A DNA stretch of 64,000 nt from Antitrichia curtipendula (Eukaryota; Streptophyta; Bryopsida; Hypnales; Leucodontaceae). Position numbers and translations under genes: made by a program. Positions 1 to 11,952 of this stretch are shown one piece after another. The notes below the pieces were generated by a model. It had not been told where the DNA came from. It did no database searches and saw only the letters and a list, made by a program, of their open reading frames with translations. Where the stretch lies: the NCBI GenBank assembly GCA_951230915.1, contig OX579637.1:3410001-3474000 (forward strand), read 5' to 3'. Within the stretch, counting starts at the first letter, position 1. Each line of letters opens with the position of its first letter.

Positions 1-160
1 ACAATCAATTCTGAAATTGTAGTGTTCGTAGTGTTCGTATTAGAACTCAGAACTGTTGAAATACAATCAATTCTGAAATTGTAGTGTTCGTAGTGTTCGT
101 ATTAGAATTCAAAACTGCCGGAATACAATCAATTCTGAAATTGTAGTGTTCGTAGTAGGA
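1..160. repeat. 62-bp tandem repeat, about 2.5 copies
   Basis: Copies start at 1, 63 and 125, each opening with ACAATCAATTCTGAAATTG and containing a doubled TGTTCGTAG. The copies are nearly identical, so the array is young or still homogenised. It runs off the left edge of the window, so its full length is unknown. Confidence 0.9.
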
Positions 161-1227
161 CAACTGCATTTGTACCGATAGCGGTGAGTGAATGGAATGT
201 TCGTAGTTGCTGCACTACCATTCTATGCTTCCAATAGTACATTCTGTACAAATTGTAACAGAGGTTCAGAATTCAAAGTTCTCGAACTATATTGAGTTTA
301 CAAACTGCAATGTCTGTAGTGTTCGTACTTGCATAGTGTACTTCTAGTACTTACATTAGTACTAATAATCCTCATGGAACAATTAGAGTACAAAAATTGT
401 AGATGTACATTTTAGTGTACGTTGAGTCTGACCTTTTCGTACTGATAGCAGTACAAAATGAACTACCAGTACATCAAGTGCCAGTGGAATGTCCATTGTT
501 CCGTCGTTTAGCTCGGACTTGCTTCCAGTGCCCCCGTCCAATTTCTGCCGCCGCATGTCTTGGTTTCTGGTTCTTGGTTCCTTTTTTACTGCTCCGATGC
601 CTTTTTTTTCTTCTATCTTCCCTTCAAGTTGACCTTGTTTCATCTTCTTTGCTGTTGGACACATTGCAATGGAGGTTATGATGTCTCCCATTCCCAACTG
701 CAAGGCTGAGCTGCGTTATTATCTTGCAGATTGCAGAGGTGGAGAGGAAGGTGGACAGGCGTAAGGGAAAACTTCCCTTTTTTTGTTCTGATGAGTTGAG
801 GGTGCTTCTATTGAGAGGAGACAGCGAGAAACTGGAGTCGACAGCAACTGCGACTAACGAGCTCACTTTTATCCCAATTCATTACAAAAGTTCAGTATGA
901 CAAAAGGGGCGTACCAAGCTATGAGGACAGGGTGTTCGAACGGTATTTCCCTGTCACTTGGGCTCCTTATACACCTGATCAGCAACGATTGGTAGACCCC
1001 GTAGTATGGGATGCAGAAGCAAGAGGGTCAAAATGCCCCTCATTGTGAGTCACAGGAAAGTGTGGTTTTGTTTTTTTAAAGTACAATCTTAAAGAAGTTG
1101 TTGGAGAGTTAGTCTAGAGAGTGCATGTATGTTTGTGATTCATCAGTAAATTTGCTTCCCTTCATAAAATATATACTCGGAGTATGTGAGTACATATTGT
1201 TCACAGGTCTTTGTTCTCACGTTAATT
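161..1227. other. No gene supported; GTAC-rich intergenic DNA
   Basis: Short open frames exist on both strands between 380 and 870, but none shows a recognisable domain or a chain of exons with matching phases. GTAC, TGTAC and TACAAA words are conspicuously frequent here and throughout the first 16 kb. Confidence 0.5.
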
Positions 1228-1732
1228 TGCAACATGCATATGTCATACGCTATGTACAGTTCTATACAAAATGTACAAACTGTACAACAAGGATGTAGCC
1301 CTTGTTGTTAACTGGATTCTTACTGCCTCATTTCAAAGTGCTGTCTTTCAACTTTGATGCCTTCAAAAAGCAACACGAGTATTAACATGTGTTGCAACAC
1401 ATGCATATGTTATACGCTATGTACAATTCTATACAAAATGTACAAAGTGTACAACAAGGATGTACCCCTTGTTGTTAACTGGCTTCTTACTGCCTCATTT
1501 CAAAGTTCGGTCTTTCAACTTTGATGCTTTCAAAAAGCAACACGAGTATTAACATGTGTTGCAACACATGCATATGTTATACGCTATGTACAATTCTATA
1601 CAAAATGTACAAAGTGTACAACAAGGATGTACCCCTTATTGTTAACTGGCTTCTTGCTGCCTCATTTCAAAGTACGGTCTTTCAACTTTGATGCCTTCAA
1701 AAAGTATCACAAATATTAACATGTGTTGGACA
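1228..1732. repeat. 167-bp tandem repeat, three copies
   Basis: The word ACATGCATA recurs at 1232, 1399 and 1566, an exact 167-bp spacing. Each copy contains a block of tail-to-tail TGTAC motifs, then TTGTTAACTGG, then TTTCAACTTTGATGC. Copies 2 and 3 are closest to each other. The array ends just downstream of the stop codon of the minus-strand SUVR gene. Confidence 0.92.
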
Positions 1733-1754
1733 AGCGATTGGTGATGGGATGAAT

Positions 1755-4005
1755 TCAGTGATCGTCAATTACTGTGTCACGGCAGTGAGTGCTACCACAC
1801 TTACAATAGAAGGGAACTACAGCATCTATAGCCATGACTTCTGGCATTTTGAAGCTACAGCCATAATCCCAAGTCAAGTCTTCTAACGGTGGAATGTCTA
1901 CTTGTGCAAAGAATGCAACATAGTAGAGTCTTGGGTTGGAGCAACTTATTTTGACGGGCACATCAATGAGGTTGGCGTCTTCACATCTTGAAAACAAGCA
2001 ACTACATATAATGAGATTCAAAGCAACACAAGTACAATGAACCCTCAATTTGTACAATAAGCATCACAACAACAAAAGCAGTTCAAAATCACAAAGTACA
2101 ATTTCTGGCAAATACCTGTGGTTCAGAAATCTACTGACATTTCCACAAAAAGTGTTGTCTATGCACAATGCCATATCATCGGACACCACTTGCTCGAATT
2201 TCCAATCAGCATCAAGTGCTAGAGTGAAAGCCTCTGATTTCTCCAATCTTGAAAAAGTCCTACGTTGCATGAGCTCAGCATTTGTAACGATCTCTCCTGC
2301 ATATTCAAAGACAAAAGTCCCCTTCCAGATTTGCTTCTGTGTCCGCAGTCCCCAACCCTTCTCTCCAACCCAGAAAACCTCAATGGGAATGCACAATCCC
2401 TTCTGAACCACTCTGTTGCCACATGAACTATCACAGCTGCATGAGTTGTTGCATTCTTGAATAAAAACCCTACTGATATGACCAGGGCAAGCAGAATCCT
2501 GCTCACCACAACATTGTACATTGCAAAAGGACGCCTCTTCCGACAATACTTGTACAAATCAATACATAGTCGGTACCAGTTGTACAAATCAGTACAACGT
2601 CAATATGCAAGATACATTGTATGACTGTAAAGGTAGAGAAAAAAAAATGTATAGTGCAACAAAATTAGTGGTGCCCTTTCAATTAAGAAAAAACTTACTT
2701 GTTGGTTTAGGATGGATCTCCGTAAACGACCTCGCTTGTCATACGCCAAAGAAAAAAGTTTTTTCACCCCACAACAACATGCATGGCCGTGACAAGTATG
2801 CTCACCACAGTGGCAAGAAGCGGGGATATCGGCTTTTACTTCAGCCAGATTTTTAGATGCAACTGTGGATAGTTTGGACTGAGGTTAGTAAGTAAACTCC
2901 TCTAAATCATGGAATTCCATACTTAGCACACATACCGTGATTAAAACTCTTTCTAATCCGTTGGACAAGTCGCGTGCATCATACCAAAATTGTTCCTAGG
3001 GACAGAAATACACCCTCAAAAACATGTAAGCTTGTAATAGCGGATCTAATATTCGAGAGTAACGAAACTATAAATTAAACATTATAAGGGGCGAGAGGGT
3101 GGCCTCGAGCCCTAATTGACTGGTGCTGATTGGCTCACTTTGGGTCTCTTGGGTTTCAACTTCTTCGCCTCTGGTTTCTGCCCCGTATCTTTAGATCTCT
3201 GCCTCTTTCTCCTACATTCCACAGAAAACACATATCTGTAACACTTGTACATTCACATTGAATGTTGTAGACATAAGAAGACTAGACAGAATGACAAAAC
3301 ATTGTAAGGATAGAATACCTAGATTTTTTTTTCGGTGTTGATTCAGCAGCCTCATCTTCCCCTTCTCTTCCGCTGGCTTCTGCATCCACTGTCTCTCCGA
3401 TATTAGTGTCCTCCCCCCCCCCAACTCCACCCATGATTTTGTCATTGACCTCTTTCTCAGTACTAGGGCCTTCTCCCCCTCCAACTTTGCCTTTGGTTTT
3501 GTCCACAACATCCCCTGTACTGACAGTGGCTTCTTCAACAACACCTCGCTCAGTGACTGCTAATATGTCCTCCACCGCCCCAACAATGGCTTTTTCCCCC
3601 AAGGTGCCAACACTAGCTTCAGTAGCAACGGTGACCTTCACATGGACTTCATCAATAGAGGTGACATTGTCTTCATCACAAACGGGGACGATGGCTTCAC
3701 AATCAATGACATGTGGCACGGAATCAATTGAAGTCCCTTCCACAGCAGTGGCCTCAACCATCCCCTCTCTGCTAGGGTGTTCTTCCACAGCGGTGGCCTC
3801 AGACCTGCCTTCTCTGCTAGGGTGTTCTTCCACAATGGTGGAATCAACCCTCCCCTCTCTGCTAGGGTGTTCTTCCACAACGGTGGAATCAACCCTCCCC
3901 TCTCTATCGGAAGCCCCTTCCACAACGGTGGCCTCAACCATTCCCTCTTTGCCAAGGTGTTCTTTATTCCCGGAGCGTCCACCATCACCACCCTGGTCCT
4001 TATTC
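1755..4005 (-). CDS. SUVR-type histone H3K9 methyltransferase (SET domain), five exons, 5' end unresolved
   Basis: Minus-strand gene; exons in reading order are about 4005-3319, 3211-3139, 2878-2699, about 2534-2116 and 1986-1755 (TGA). All junctions are GT-AG and phases match. The first exon is acidic with 15-residue repeats (SREGRVDSTIVEEHP type), and the second is Lys/Arg-rich. The third holds pre-SET cysteines ending FSLAYDKRGRL, and the fourth opens with FCNVQCCGEQ and continues ACPGHISRVFIQEC. SET motifs follow: GWGLRT, EYAGEI, LDADW, CGNVSRFLNHR. The fifth exon has CEDANLID, LTWDYG and a post-SET CKCGSTHCRD. This order and the NHRCEDAN motif are those of plant SUVR1/2/4, which methylate H3K9 in the nucleus, notably at transposons. 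No in-frame stop was seen, unlike most neighbours. No start ATG is visible; upstream exons may exist, and fusion with the RING-like gene upstream cannot be excluded. Confidence 0.85.
3740..3965 (-). repeat. 45-bp coding minisatellite in the SUVR 5' exon
   Basis: About five copies of a 45-bp unit encode a repeated 15-residue acidic peptide (core VVEEHPSREG). The copies differ by a few bases, keep the frame, and contain no stop. The number of copies is likely to vary between individuals. Confidence 0.85.
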
Positions 4006-4298
4006 CGAAATACTGTCCAAAAACTAGACCGGCTTACACAATCCGAGCACAACGAACTATACAAATTTGTACACAAAATACATTTTCCCGATTTGGTTCT
4101 ACATTCCAAAACAAACACATTTCAAAAATGCAATTATCCTCGTATACAGTAAAATTATATTAATTCTGTACACGAAATACAATTTACTACTATGCCTTTG
4201 CTTTCCAAACAGAACAAATTTACAAATTTGTACACATTTGTACATTTGACACGTATTCATTAAAAACTGTAATATCTAGCAAATATGGCCTAAATCTA

Positions 4299-7200
4299 TC
4301 AAGCTTCATTTGGGGATCTTGACCTATGCTTCTTCCTTGGACCCTCTCTACATCTCCAAAATACACATCAAATAGTTGTAGAAAACAAAACGCACATTGC
4401 AATATATCCAGAAAGTTGTGAAAATACAAAGAGCCTGCAGGAAAGGATTGAAAAGACCAAAATAAGGTATGGTTCAAGGATTATACCCAAATGTGTGCAG
4501 TCCAAATTTTTGCCTTGCTGTTGTACATTCCTCACAGCCCATGCAAAAAATATCATGACAACCCCGCACCACCAAACCTTCCCCTCCATCTCCGCCAGTG
4601 TCTACAGTGGATGGGAGTGCCTCCGTCCTACACTCCGACACAGCATATTGTAAACCCAGTAGGTAATGTGCTTTGGTGGATACACATTAAAAAACAAAAA
4701 TAAAATGGACTGAAAGAAACAAAATTAATACCCTGTTGTTGTTGCTTCTTTTGCTGATAATGCAGCCTGTGCTCGTTCTTGGAGCCTAGAGGCAGGACCG
4801 TCTACTCCGCTGCTACCCCAAAATATGTTGGTGTGTTCCACAGTAATCCCCTCTTCATCGCCACCTGCCGCAAAATTTTCTCTCCCTCCTTCTCCATCAG
4901 AGGAACCAAGCGCTGCACAAAAACACCATCTTCAATACCCTATAAACCAAGTTCTATATCTCAATTGGGTACAAACATACGATCATGTTACATGTCATAG
5001 TACGAAAGGTACAACTTTGTACAAGTTGTACACACAAGTTGTACAAATTGTACAATCTAAATAAGAATAGAAAATAATTGAATAACACAACGACCTAATA
5101 ATACTGCCTAAGTACTAACAACATGGAAACTTGTACAAACTCTCCTAAATATATTACAATAGATACAACTACAAGGACCACAATAGACATGAAGTACAAA
5201 TGAAGTACAAATGAAGTACAAAAAAAGAACGATGTATCAGAAACTTTAACCAACAGTACAAATCTGAGATACAAACAATACAAGCAATACAAACAATACA
5301 AACAGAAGGGCAATAGTAAACATCAAGTACAACAAGGAACAACAAGAAGGACCACAACGAACATGAAGTACAAATCAAGGAACTCAGATCAGTTGCGATA
5401 AACGATGTATCCGACATCTTACCCAAATGTACAAACCTAAGATACAAATATACAAACAATACAACTAGAAGGGCAACCGTAAACATCAAGTACAAATCAG
5501 TTATTTCCAAACACCCTTTCGGTAACGATCTACACGAAACGTAATAGAACTGTACGAAATTGACATAGCATGATACAAACAGTACAACCAATATTATAGA
5601 AACTAGCACCTTTCTCCCAATCCTCCCAATCCCAAGAAAACCAGGGGAATCTAACAAAACTGTACTATATGTACAATCAATACAAAGTTGTACCAATAAT
5701 AATGCAGTTTCTCGATATCACCTTCTTCATCCTCGATGGTTGTTCTACACTGTTGGATGGCTGTGCGAATTTCCGTTGCTACATCGGTCCTCGCCGCTAA
5801 TCCACCAGTGATGGAGGTGGCACATGCTGCCTTCAATTTCGTCCATTCTTCACTCCCACCTCCAGGGTGACCACAACCACAAACACCCCTCCAACCAAAA
5901 CTCATAATCCACTCAATGGGCTGAACTTGCCTGCAATTCAAAGCAGAGCATTCTGTGCCCTCGGTGAAATTCACCAATGCACACCATGGGTGATAGAGGT
6001 GTTTACATGCAGAGACAACCATCTCAAAATGTGGGAATGGAAAACCGCACAAGGCGCACATGGAATCTCCTCCTCCACTGCCTGTTCCTCCTCCACTGCC
6101 TATTCCTCCCCCGACGTACACCATCGGTAATGGCCTCAAATGAAATCCGCATGATGCACGCCTCAAATAAGCATGCTCTTCCTGCAAAGCACGAACTTGC
6201 ATTCGCATCTTCAGAACTCGGTGGTGCTGGAGCTTCAGAGTCTTTTCATAAGTAGCAACTTCGCCCTCCAACTTGATCACTTTCTTGAGTTCGCCGCGTA
6301 CCAAATCGTTGTACGCATCCACCTTCTCCCTTAGCTTCAAATCCACCACCCCATCCGTTGTCACTGCCTGCAACTGCTTCTCATATGTTTTTTGTTTGAT
6401 CTTCATGATCTTCACCAAACCCTTGTGATGATTCAAAGCTTCTATGCGCCTCTCCTTGGTTGTAGTTGCCTCCTGCTCAGCCTCCACCCTAGCCTCCAAC
6501 TCCAAGTTCTCCACAGCCAACAATCGTCCCAAGTACTCCAACCTGGAGTTACATTCCTCCCCCTCCAACACCAATCCACCCATGGAACTCCCTCTGCCCT
6601 CGCAAATTTCAGATTGCAACTCCCGTTTGTCGACATGAAGTTTCCGCCAAGCCCCCACCATCCCTATCTGCAACACCTTTCCCTTCATCTTCTGCAGCTT
6701 CATAACATTCCGCTCATGCAGCGTACGTTGGGTCTTATTAGTAGCCTCCCCGTAGGCAGCCCAATTAACTGGGGTGTTTTCTTGCTCCAAAACGATCCCC
6801 CGCGCCATCTTATGAGGAAGCAAGTTACGGGGCACTCCTCGCTGATAAAGAGCTCGTAAGAGCTCTTTTATCCTCTTCTGCAACTCCGGTGACTTCACGT
6901 CCTTCCAGCTATATCCATAGCGTCCATGTTTACCTACCGGCTTTCCAAATATCTTGACACACTTCTTGTTATCAAATTTCTTCCCTTTCCACTTTGTCAA
7001 GCGATTCGGCAAGCACCCTTCATCCTTGAAGCCGTACTTCTTCACAAAATCAGCTTTGGTCAGTATGGGTGGTGGATCGGTGAGCTTCTGGAGCTCTTCA
7101 TCCACATCATCAACATTGAACTCCTCGCCCTCCTCCTCCTCGTCGCCCTCCTCCTCCACCTCCTCATTGCCCTCTTCCTCTTCCTCGCTGCCAGTCCTCT

Positions 7201-7372
7201 CCTCGCTGCCAGTCCTCTCCTCGCTACCAGTCCTCTCCTTGCTGTCGGATCTCTCCTTGTTGCCAGACCTCTCATCGCCCTTCTCAACGTCCTGTTCTGT
7301 TTGTTGGACTTGGGGTTCACCGAGTGACTGTGGTCGTAGCACTCAGGCAGCGCCTCTGCCTCTAACCCGTGT
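4299..7372 (-). CDS. Coiled-coil protein with RING-like finger (family member 1), four exons, one in-frame TGA near the start
   Basis: Exons on the minus strand: 7372-5722, 4912-4732, 4627-4487 and 4353-4299 (TGA). Donor and acceptor phases agree at all three junctions. The protein starts with an acidic tract, then a conserved block around GKPVGKHGRYGYSW, a long heptad-rich coiled coil, then a RING-like finger (CALC, 13 residues, CKHLYHPWC, then a CSALNC pair). A later exon has a second Cys cluster (CHDIFCMGCEEC) and the end is basic (RKKHRSRS). RING fingers are usually E3 ubiquitin ligase modules; the last pair here is CxxxxC, not CxxC, so activity is uncertain. The likely ATG at 7372 is followed ten codons later by an in-frame TGA (7345-7343), one transition from CGA. 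Introns include a 809-bp first intron full of short GTAC repeats. The family name is unknown to me. Confidence 0.7.
5090..5700. repeat. Degenerate short repeats (ACAATACAA/AAGTACAA) inside intron 1 of RING-like gene 1
   Basis: The intron is built from variants of TACAAACAATACAA and GAAGTACAAATGAAGTACAA. Two longer blocks (about 5170-5330 and 5345-5500) repeat each other: both contain GGACCACAA, CGATGTATC, CATCAAGTACAA. The open frames across this stretch follow from the skewed composition and are not likely coding. Confidence 0.7.
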
Positions 7373-8700
7373 CATTTCTTGCCTTAACTGCAACAAACAA
7401 CGAAATTATGATGTAACCCCTAGTACTCAGCTGACATATACAATTTTGAAACAAATGAGATGGACTGCCAAAGGTAGAGGTGGGACTGACCGCACACATT
7501 TCTGTACGCATAGTACAACTGTGAAGTGGGGTTTGCTGCTCAACAACCTGAAACTGAATTCACAGATTCAATTAAAGCATACAAATTCAAGAAGAAAAAG
7601 AGTAAAGCAATGCAAGAGACCCACCAACTTGATTGAGAACAATTCTACTCAGATCGAGCTCCACAACATGTAGCATTGTCTACCTAAAGAAGTAGTAACA
7701 ACTCCTAAACCCTAAACCCTATGCCGACTAAAACAAGTAGAAAACGTACTAAAATAGTACGTGTAGTACAGATTTGTATGCAAGTAGTCCGGACAAAACA
7801 CACATTCCGGTACAACGCGTTCAAATTGTACGCACAGTACAACTGGGAAGTGGAGCTTGTTCATTGCCTGTCTTTGCCACCCTGAAACTGGATTCACTAA
7901 ACCGATTTGGCCATAAGGGCTGTGACTAAAATCAATGTTGTCGACATCTGAACCTTAAGTGCGTAGATTGTTCTCTTCAGGAAGAAAAGAGTAAAGCAAT
8001 GCAAGAGACCACCACCTACTACAACAATATAATCAAAGGTAAGGAGAAAAGGAAATAAGTGAAGGCGCACCGTAATCTGTCGAAACTGAGTATTAGACCT
8101 TGCAAAACAGCACAAGCAAACCAAAATTCTTACGCACAACACATACTCAAAACAATGGCTTTACTAGGAGGGACAGCCTTGATGCAGTTCACCTTCTCTC
8201 TTCCCAATCCGTTGTATCTAACGATAATGCTTTGCACCCTCCGTTGTATTTGACGACAATGCTTTGCGCCCTCCTCACCCTCCTTGCCCTCCTCAGCGAA
8301 TTGAATTTCTCCTTAAACCACCAACATGAGATCCACAAGTCGCCAACCACCAAAGTCGCTCAAAGGCTTCGGAATCAAACACATTTTGAAGCTTGGAAAT
8401 TGGGGTTTTCACGGAACTCCACCGTAAATCAGAGATTGAGAACAGTTCTACTAAAATCAAAAACACGACGACGCTAAACCAAACAAAACGTCGTTAAACA
8501 AGCGAGGTGAGAACTGAAGTCAACGGGCAAGAAAGAGGTCTCCCATTTCCAAACCCGCTGTCAATCACAAGTCGTCGCCGGAACTCAAACCGGGTACCAC
8601 CAGTCACCGCACGAGTTGACATGACCGCTTGGATAAAGAAACCAGTTATATTCATGACCACCAATGAATGCAACGAATTATTGTAAATAATTTGCATTTC
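7373..8700. other. Intergenic region with a diverged direct duplication and a telomere-like tract
   Basis: Sequences around 7497-7540 and 7825-7870 match (GTACGCA.AGTACAACTG.GAAGTGG), as do 7590-7620 and 7979-8010 (GAAGAAAA.GAGTAAAGCAATGCAAGAGAC). This indicates a duplicated block with a later insertion. At 7707-7725 there is CCTAAACCCTAAACCCTA, a short plant telomere-type repeat. No credible gene was found. Confidence 0.55.
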
Positions 8701-9250
8701 AACTTATCATAACTTCACCAAATGATGTATTGGAAGTTCTAAAAAACTTGAACTCTTGGTTTTCAAGTGGTTCCACATTTTAAAAAATTATCAATTGTGT
8801 CCTTATTCTAAAAGAAATAAAAGAAAAAAATTGAATCATACTAATGTAAAAAAATGGATGGTCTTACTCTTATAAAACAAACACTCTTTCAACCTAGACC
8901 AAAGTAGTTATTTCTTTCTTTTTCTAAGAGAAATATTCACCCATAGTAATAAAAAGAAGTGTGTTATGGATAACCTAGAATTACAAATCATTGTGATTGG
9001 AAGTACAAACTGGTCTTCCGGACCACCCGCTCCCTTTTTTGTTTCCATTTTATATATATAGGAAACACGTACCCTAAATCAATAAGTTGGGTGGGATTTG
9101 TTTAAATTTAATTTATAAATTTTCCTTAGCCTCTGAGTATATATGAATCAATTTTAACAAAATATTCCCAAAATCCTTGGAAACTAAATGGAGAAGTGCT
9201 CACCAAAATAAATTGTCCATTATCGTTTGCCTTCTCGTTTCCAGTCTTGA
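8701..9250. other. AT-rich intergenic DNA, no gene seen
   Basis: Poly-A/T runs and no sustained coding frame. It borders the satellite array to the right. Confidence 0.6.
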
Positions 9251-10700
9251 ATGTTGGGTTTTTTTTGAATTCAGTCAAAGACTTACCAAAAGAATTTAGA
9301 GCATCCACGGACTAACAAAATAGGAATCCACAATAATCGAGGTACACCTAGTGTTGGATTTTTTTTTTCTTTTTATTCATCCAAGGACTTACCAAAAGAA
9401 TTTAAAGCATCCACAGACTAACAAAACAGGAATCCACAATATTTGAAATACACCTAGTGTTGAATGGTTTTTGTTTTTGGGGATTCAATCAAAGATTTAC
9501 CAAAAGAATTTAGATCATCCACGGATTAAAAAAACAGGAATCCACAATATTTGAAATACACCTAGTGTTGGATTTTCTTTTGGGGGGGATTCATCTAAGG
9601 ACTTACCAAAAGAATTTAGAGCATCCACGGACTAACAAAATAGGAATCCACAATAATCGAGGTACACCTAGTGTTTGTTTTTTTTGTTTGTTTTTATTCA
9701 TCCAAGGACTTACCAAAAGAATTTAGATCATCCACGGATTAACAAAATAGGAATCCACAATATTTGAAATACACCTAGTGTTGAATGGGTTTTGTTTTTG
9801 GGGATTCAATCAAAGATTTACCAAAAGAATTTAGACCATCCATGGATTAACAAAATAGGAATCCACACTATTTGAAATACACCTAGTGTTGAATTTTATT
9901 TTTTGGGGATTCAATCAAGGACTTACCAAAGGAATTTAGAGCATCCATAGACTAACAAAATAGGAATCCACAATATTCGAGGTACACCTAGTGTTGGATG
10001 TTTGTTTTTTTTTGGATTCATCCAAGGACTTACCAAAAGAATTTAAAGCATCCACGGACTAACAAAATAGGAATCCACAATAATCGAGGTACACCTAGTG
10101 TTTTTTTTTTTTTTTTTTTTTTTATTCATCCAAGGACTTACCAAAAGAATTTAAAGCATCCACGGATTAACAAAATAGGAATCCACACTATTTGAAATAC
10201 ACCTAGTGTTGAGTTTTATTTTTTGGGGATTCAATCAAGGACTTACCAAAGGAATTTAGAGCATCCACGGACTAACAAAATAGGAATCCACAATAATCGA
10301 GATACACCTAGTGTTGGATTTTTTTTTTTTCTTTTATTCATCCAAGGACTTACCAAAAGAATTTAAAGCATCCACGGACTAACAAAATAGTAATCCATAA
10401 TAATCAAGATACACCTAGTGTTGGATGTTTTTTTTTTTTTGGATTGATCCAAGGATTTACCAAAAGAATTTAAAGCATCTACGGACTAACAAAATAGGAA
10501 TCCACAATATTCAAAATATACCTAGTGTTGAATGGGTTTTGTTTTGGGGGATTCAATCAAGGACTTACCAAAAGAATTTAGAGCATCCACAGATTAACAA
10601 AATAGGAATCCACACTATTTGAAATACACCTAGTGTTGAATTTTACTTTTTTGGGATTCAATCAAGGACTTACCAATAGAATTTAGAGCATCGATGAACT
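9250..10700. repeat. 107-bp satellite array, about 14 monomers
   Basis: The phrase ACTTACCAAAAGAATTTA (or ATTTACC) recurs at about 9281, 9387, 9494, 9601, 9708, 9814, 9921, 10028, 10136, 10241, 10348, 10454, 10563 and 10668, a spacing of 105-109. Each monomer also carries AGGAATCCACAATA and TACACCTAGTGTTG, then a poly-T/G tract that varies in length. Two monomer types are mixed: one reads TTCATCCAAGG before the phrase, the other TTCAATCAA. Array boundaries are diverged. Confidence 0.95.
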
Positions 10701-11952
10701 AACGTTGTAATGGGTATTTTTACAAATTAAATACTCAACCATAAAAAGGATGTATATGCATATTCTAGTTCTTGAAAAAAATATTCAATCATGTAGTAAT
10801 AAAGATAATGGATATTCTTACAAAATAAATACTTGACCATAATAAGATACATATGGATATTCTTGTTTTTGTTATTTAAGAAATATTAAACCATAGTAAT
10901 GTAAGGGAAGGTGTTTATTATTCTTATAAAGGAAAAAATTTAACAATAATATGAAATAATAATGGGCGTTTTTATTCTTACAATAGAAAGATCCAACAAT
11001 ATTAAAATATATTGTGTATTTTTTTTTTGTAATACCCTAAATACTGAACCCTTAAACCTTACCCTAAACCCTAACCCTAAGACCTAAGACCTAAGACCTT
11101 CAGATGACAATATTAAGAGAAGGATGTTATTTTCCTTATAAAATATACAGGAGCTAATATTAATGTACACATGTTCTCTGCCTGTCATTGCACATCGGAT
11201 TCCAATCTTTTCCTTGGATAAATGACAAGAAAAGAGTTCCGCCTTTTTTTGAATTTTGCAAAAGAGAATGTACCTGAAAAAGCACCCCCGATAACCTGGA
11301 TGTAGTTGCAGGTGAATCCTGATTTAGGCAGGACGTGGTGGACGTTCATTGGTCCCCTACATACAACATGTACACACTGTATTCCTTTATGCATTCCTAA
11401 AGTCAACTGAAGCTTCCAATCCAGAAGACACATTTGCAAGAATATTTGGTTACAAAGATATGGATATATACCAATGTAGCTGCATTGCTGCAGCTTTACA
11501 ATATTTCATTAACTGAAGCCTAAAAACCTAATGCAACTGTGTAACAATATACTCAATAACTAATTTTCAGTGTCTACCTAAGCCGATACACTAAGTACAA
11601 ACCGTCGAGATGTAGTTTATATGCAAAACTATTGGGCAAAATTATCGAAATGCACACCATAAATTTTTTTAATTTTTGGTCAATTTGTTGCTGTTGTGAG
11701 ACAATTCCAGCCTAGCCAAGACAATCCCTCCAAAAATGCACCAACGTTGTGAGGGCACAATTGATTCTACTATTCCAAATAAACCCTGTTGACTCAGAAT
11801 AGAATGCTGCAATTTCAGATACGGAATACAATGCTGCTATTTCAGAGTCGGAATACAATGAGGCCTTTCACTCGCTCGTTCATACAAGTGGCCCAGCATA
11901 CAACATTACGTTGATGACGTACTAAAATGTATAATACGTACCGAATGCATCC
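10701..11952. other. Intergenic: AT-rich repeats, telomere-like tract and a duplicated block
   Basis: Degenerate ATAAATACTTGACCATAATAAG-like repeats lie at 10710-11030. At 11053-11098 there is ACCCTAAACCCTAACCCTA followed by three CCTAAGA units. The block 11240-11390 is a diverged copy of 15250-15400. No gene is supported. Confidence 0.55.
11240..11390. repeat. Dispersed duplicate, copy A (matches 15250-15400)
   Basis: Shared phrases in order are TGCAAAAGAGAATGT, AAAGCACCC, AACCTGGAT, GTGAATCC(T/C)GATTTAG and ATTGGTCCCC. The two copies lie on either side of the second RING-like gene, so they may be flanks of one duplicated or inserted unit. Confidence 0.75.

Noticed and set aside
383..866. 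Short overlapping frames on both strands
   Set aside because: No domain, no matching splice phases and no support beyond length.
5095..5696. Open minus-strand frames with hydrophobic repeats (CLYCLYCLY, LLVVLFV)
   Set aside because: They come from ACAATACAA repeats in an intron of the RING-like gene; composition, not selection, keeps them open.
6442..7327. Plus-strand frames antisense to the RING-like gene
   Set aside because: Shadow frames of the acidic and coiled-coil coding region (Glu codons read as Ser/Leu on the other strand).
7700..11100. Chromosome end
   Set aside because: CCCTAAA tracts at 7.7 and 11.05 kb are only two to three units long and internal, so they are interstitial telomere-like motifs.
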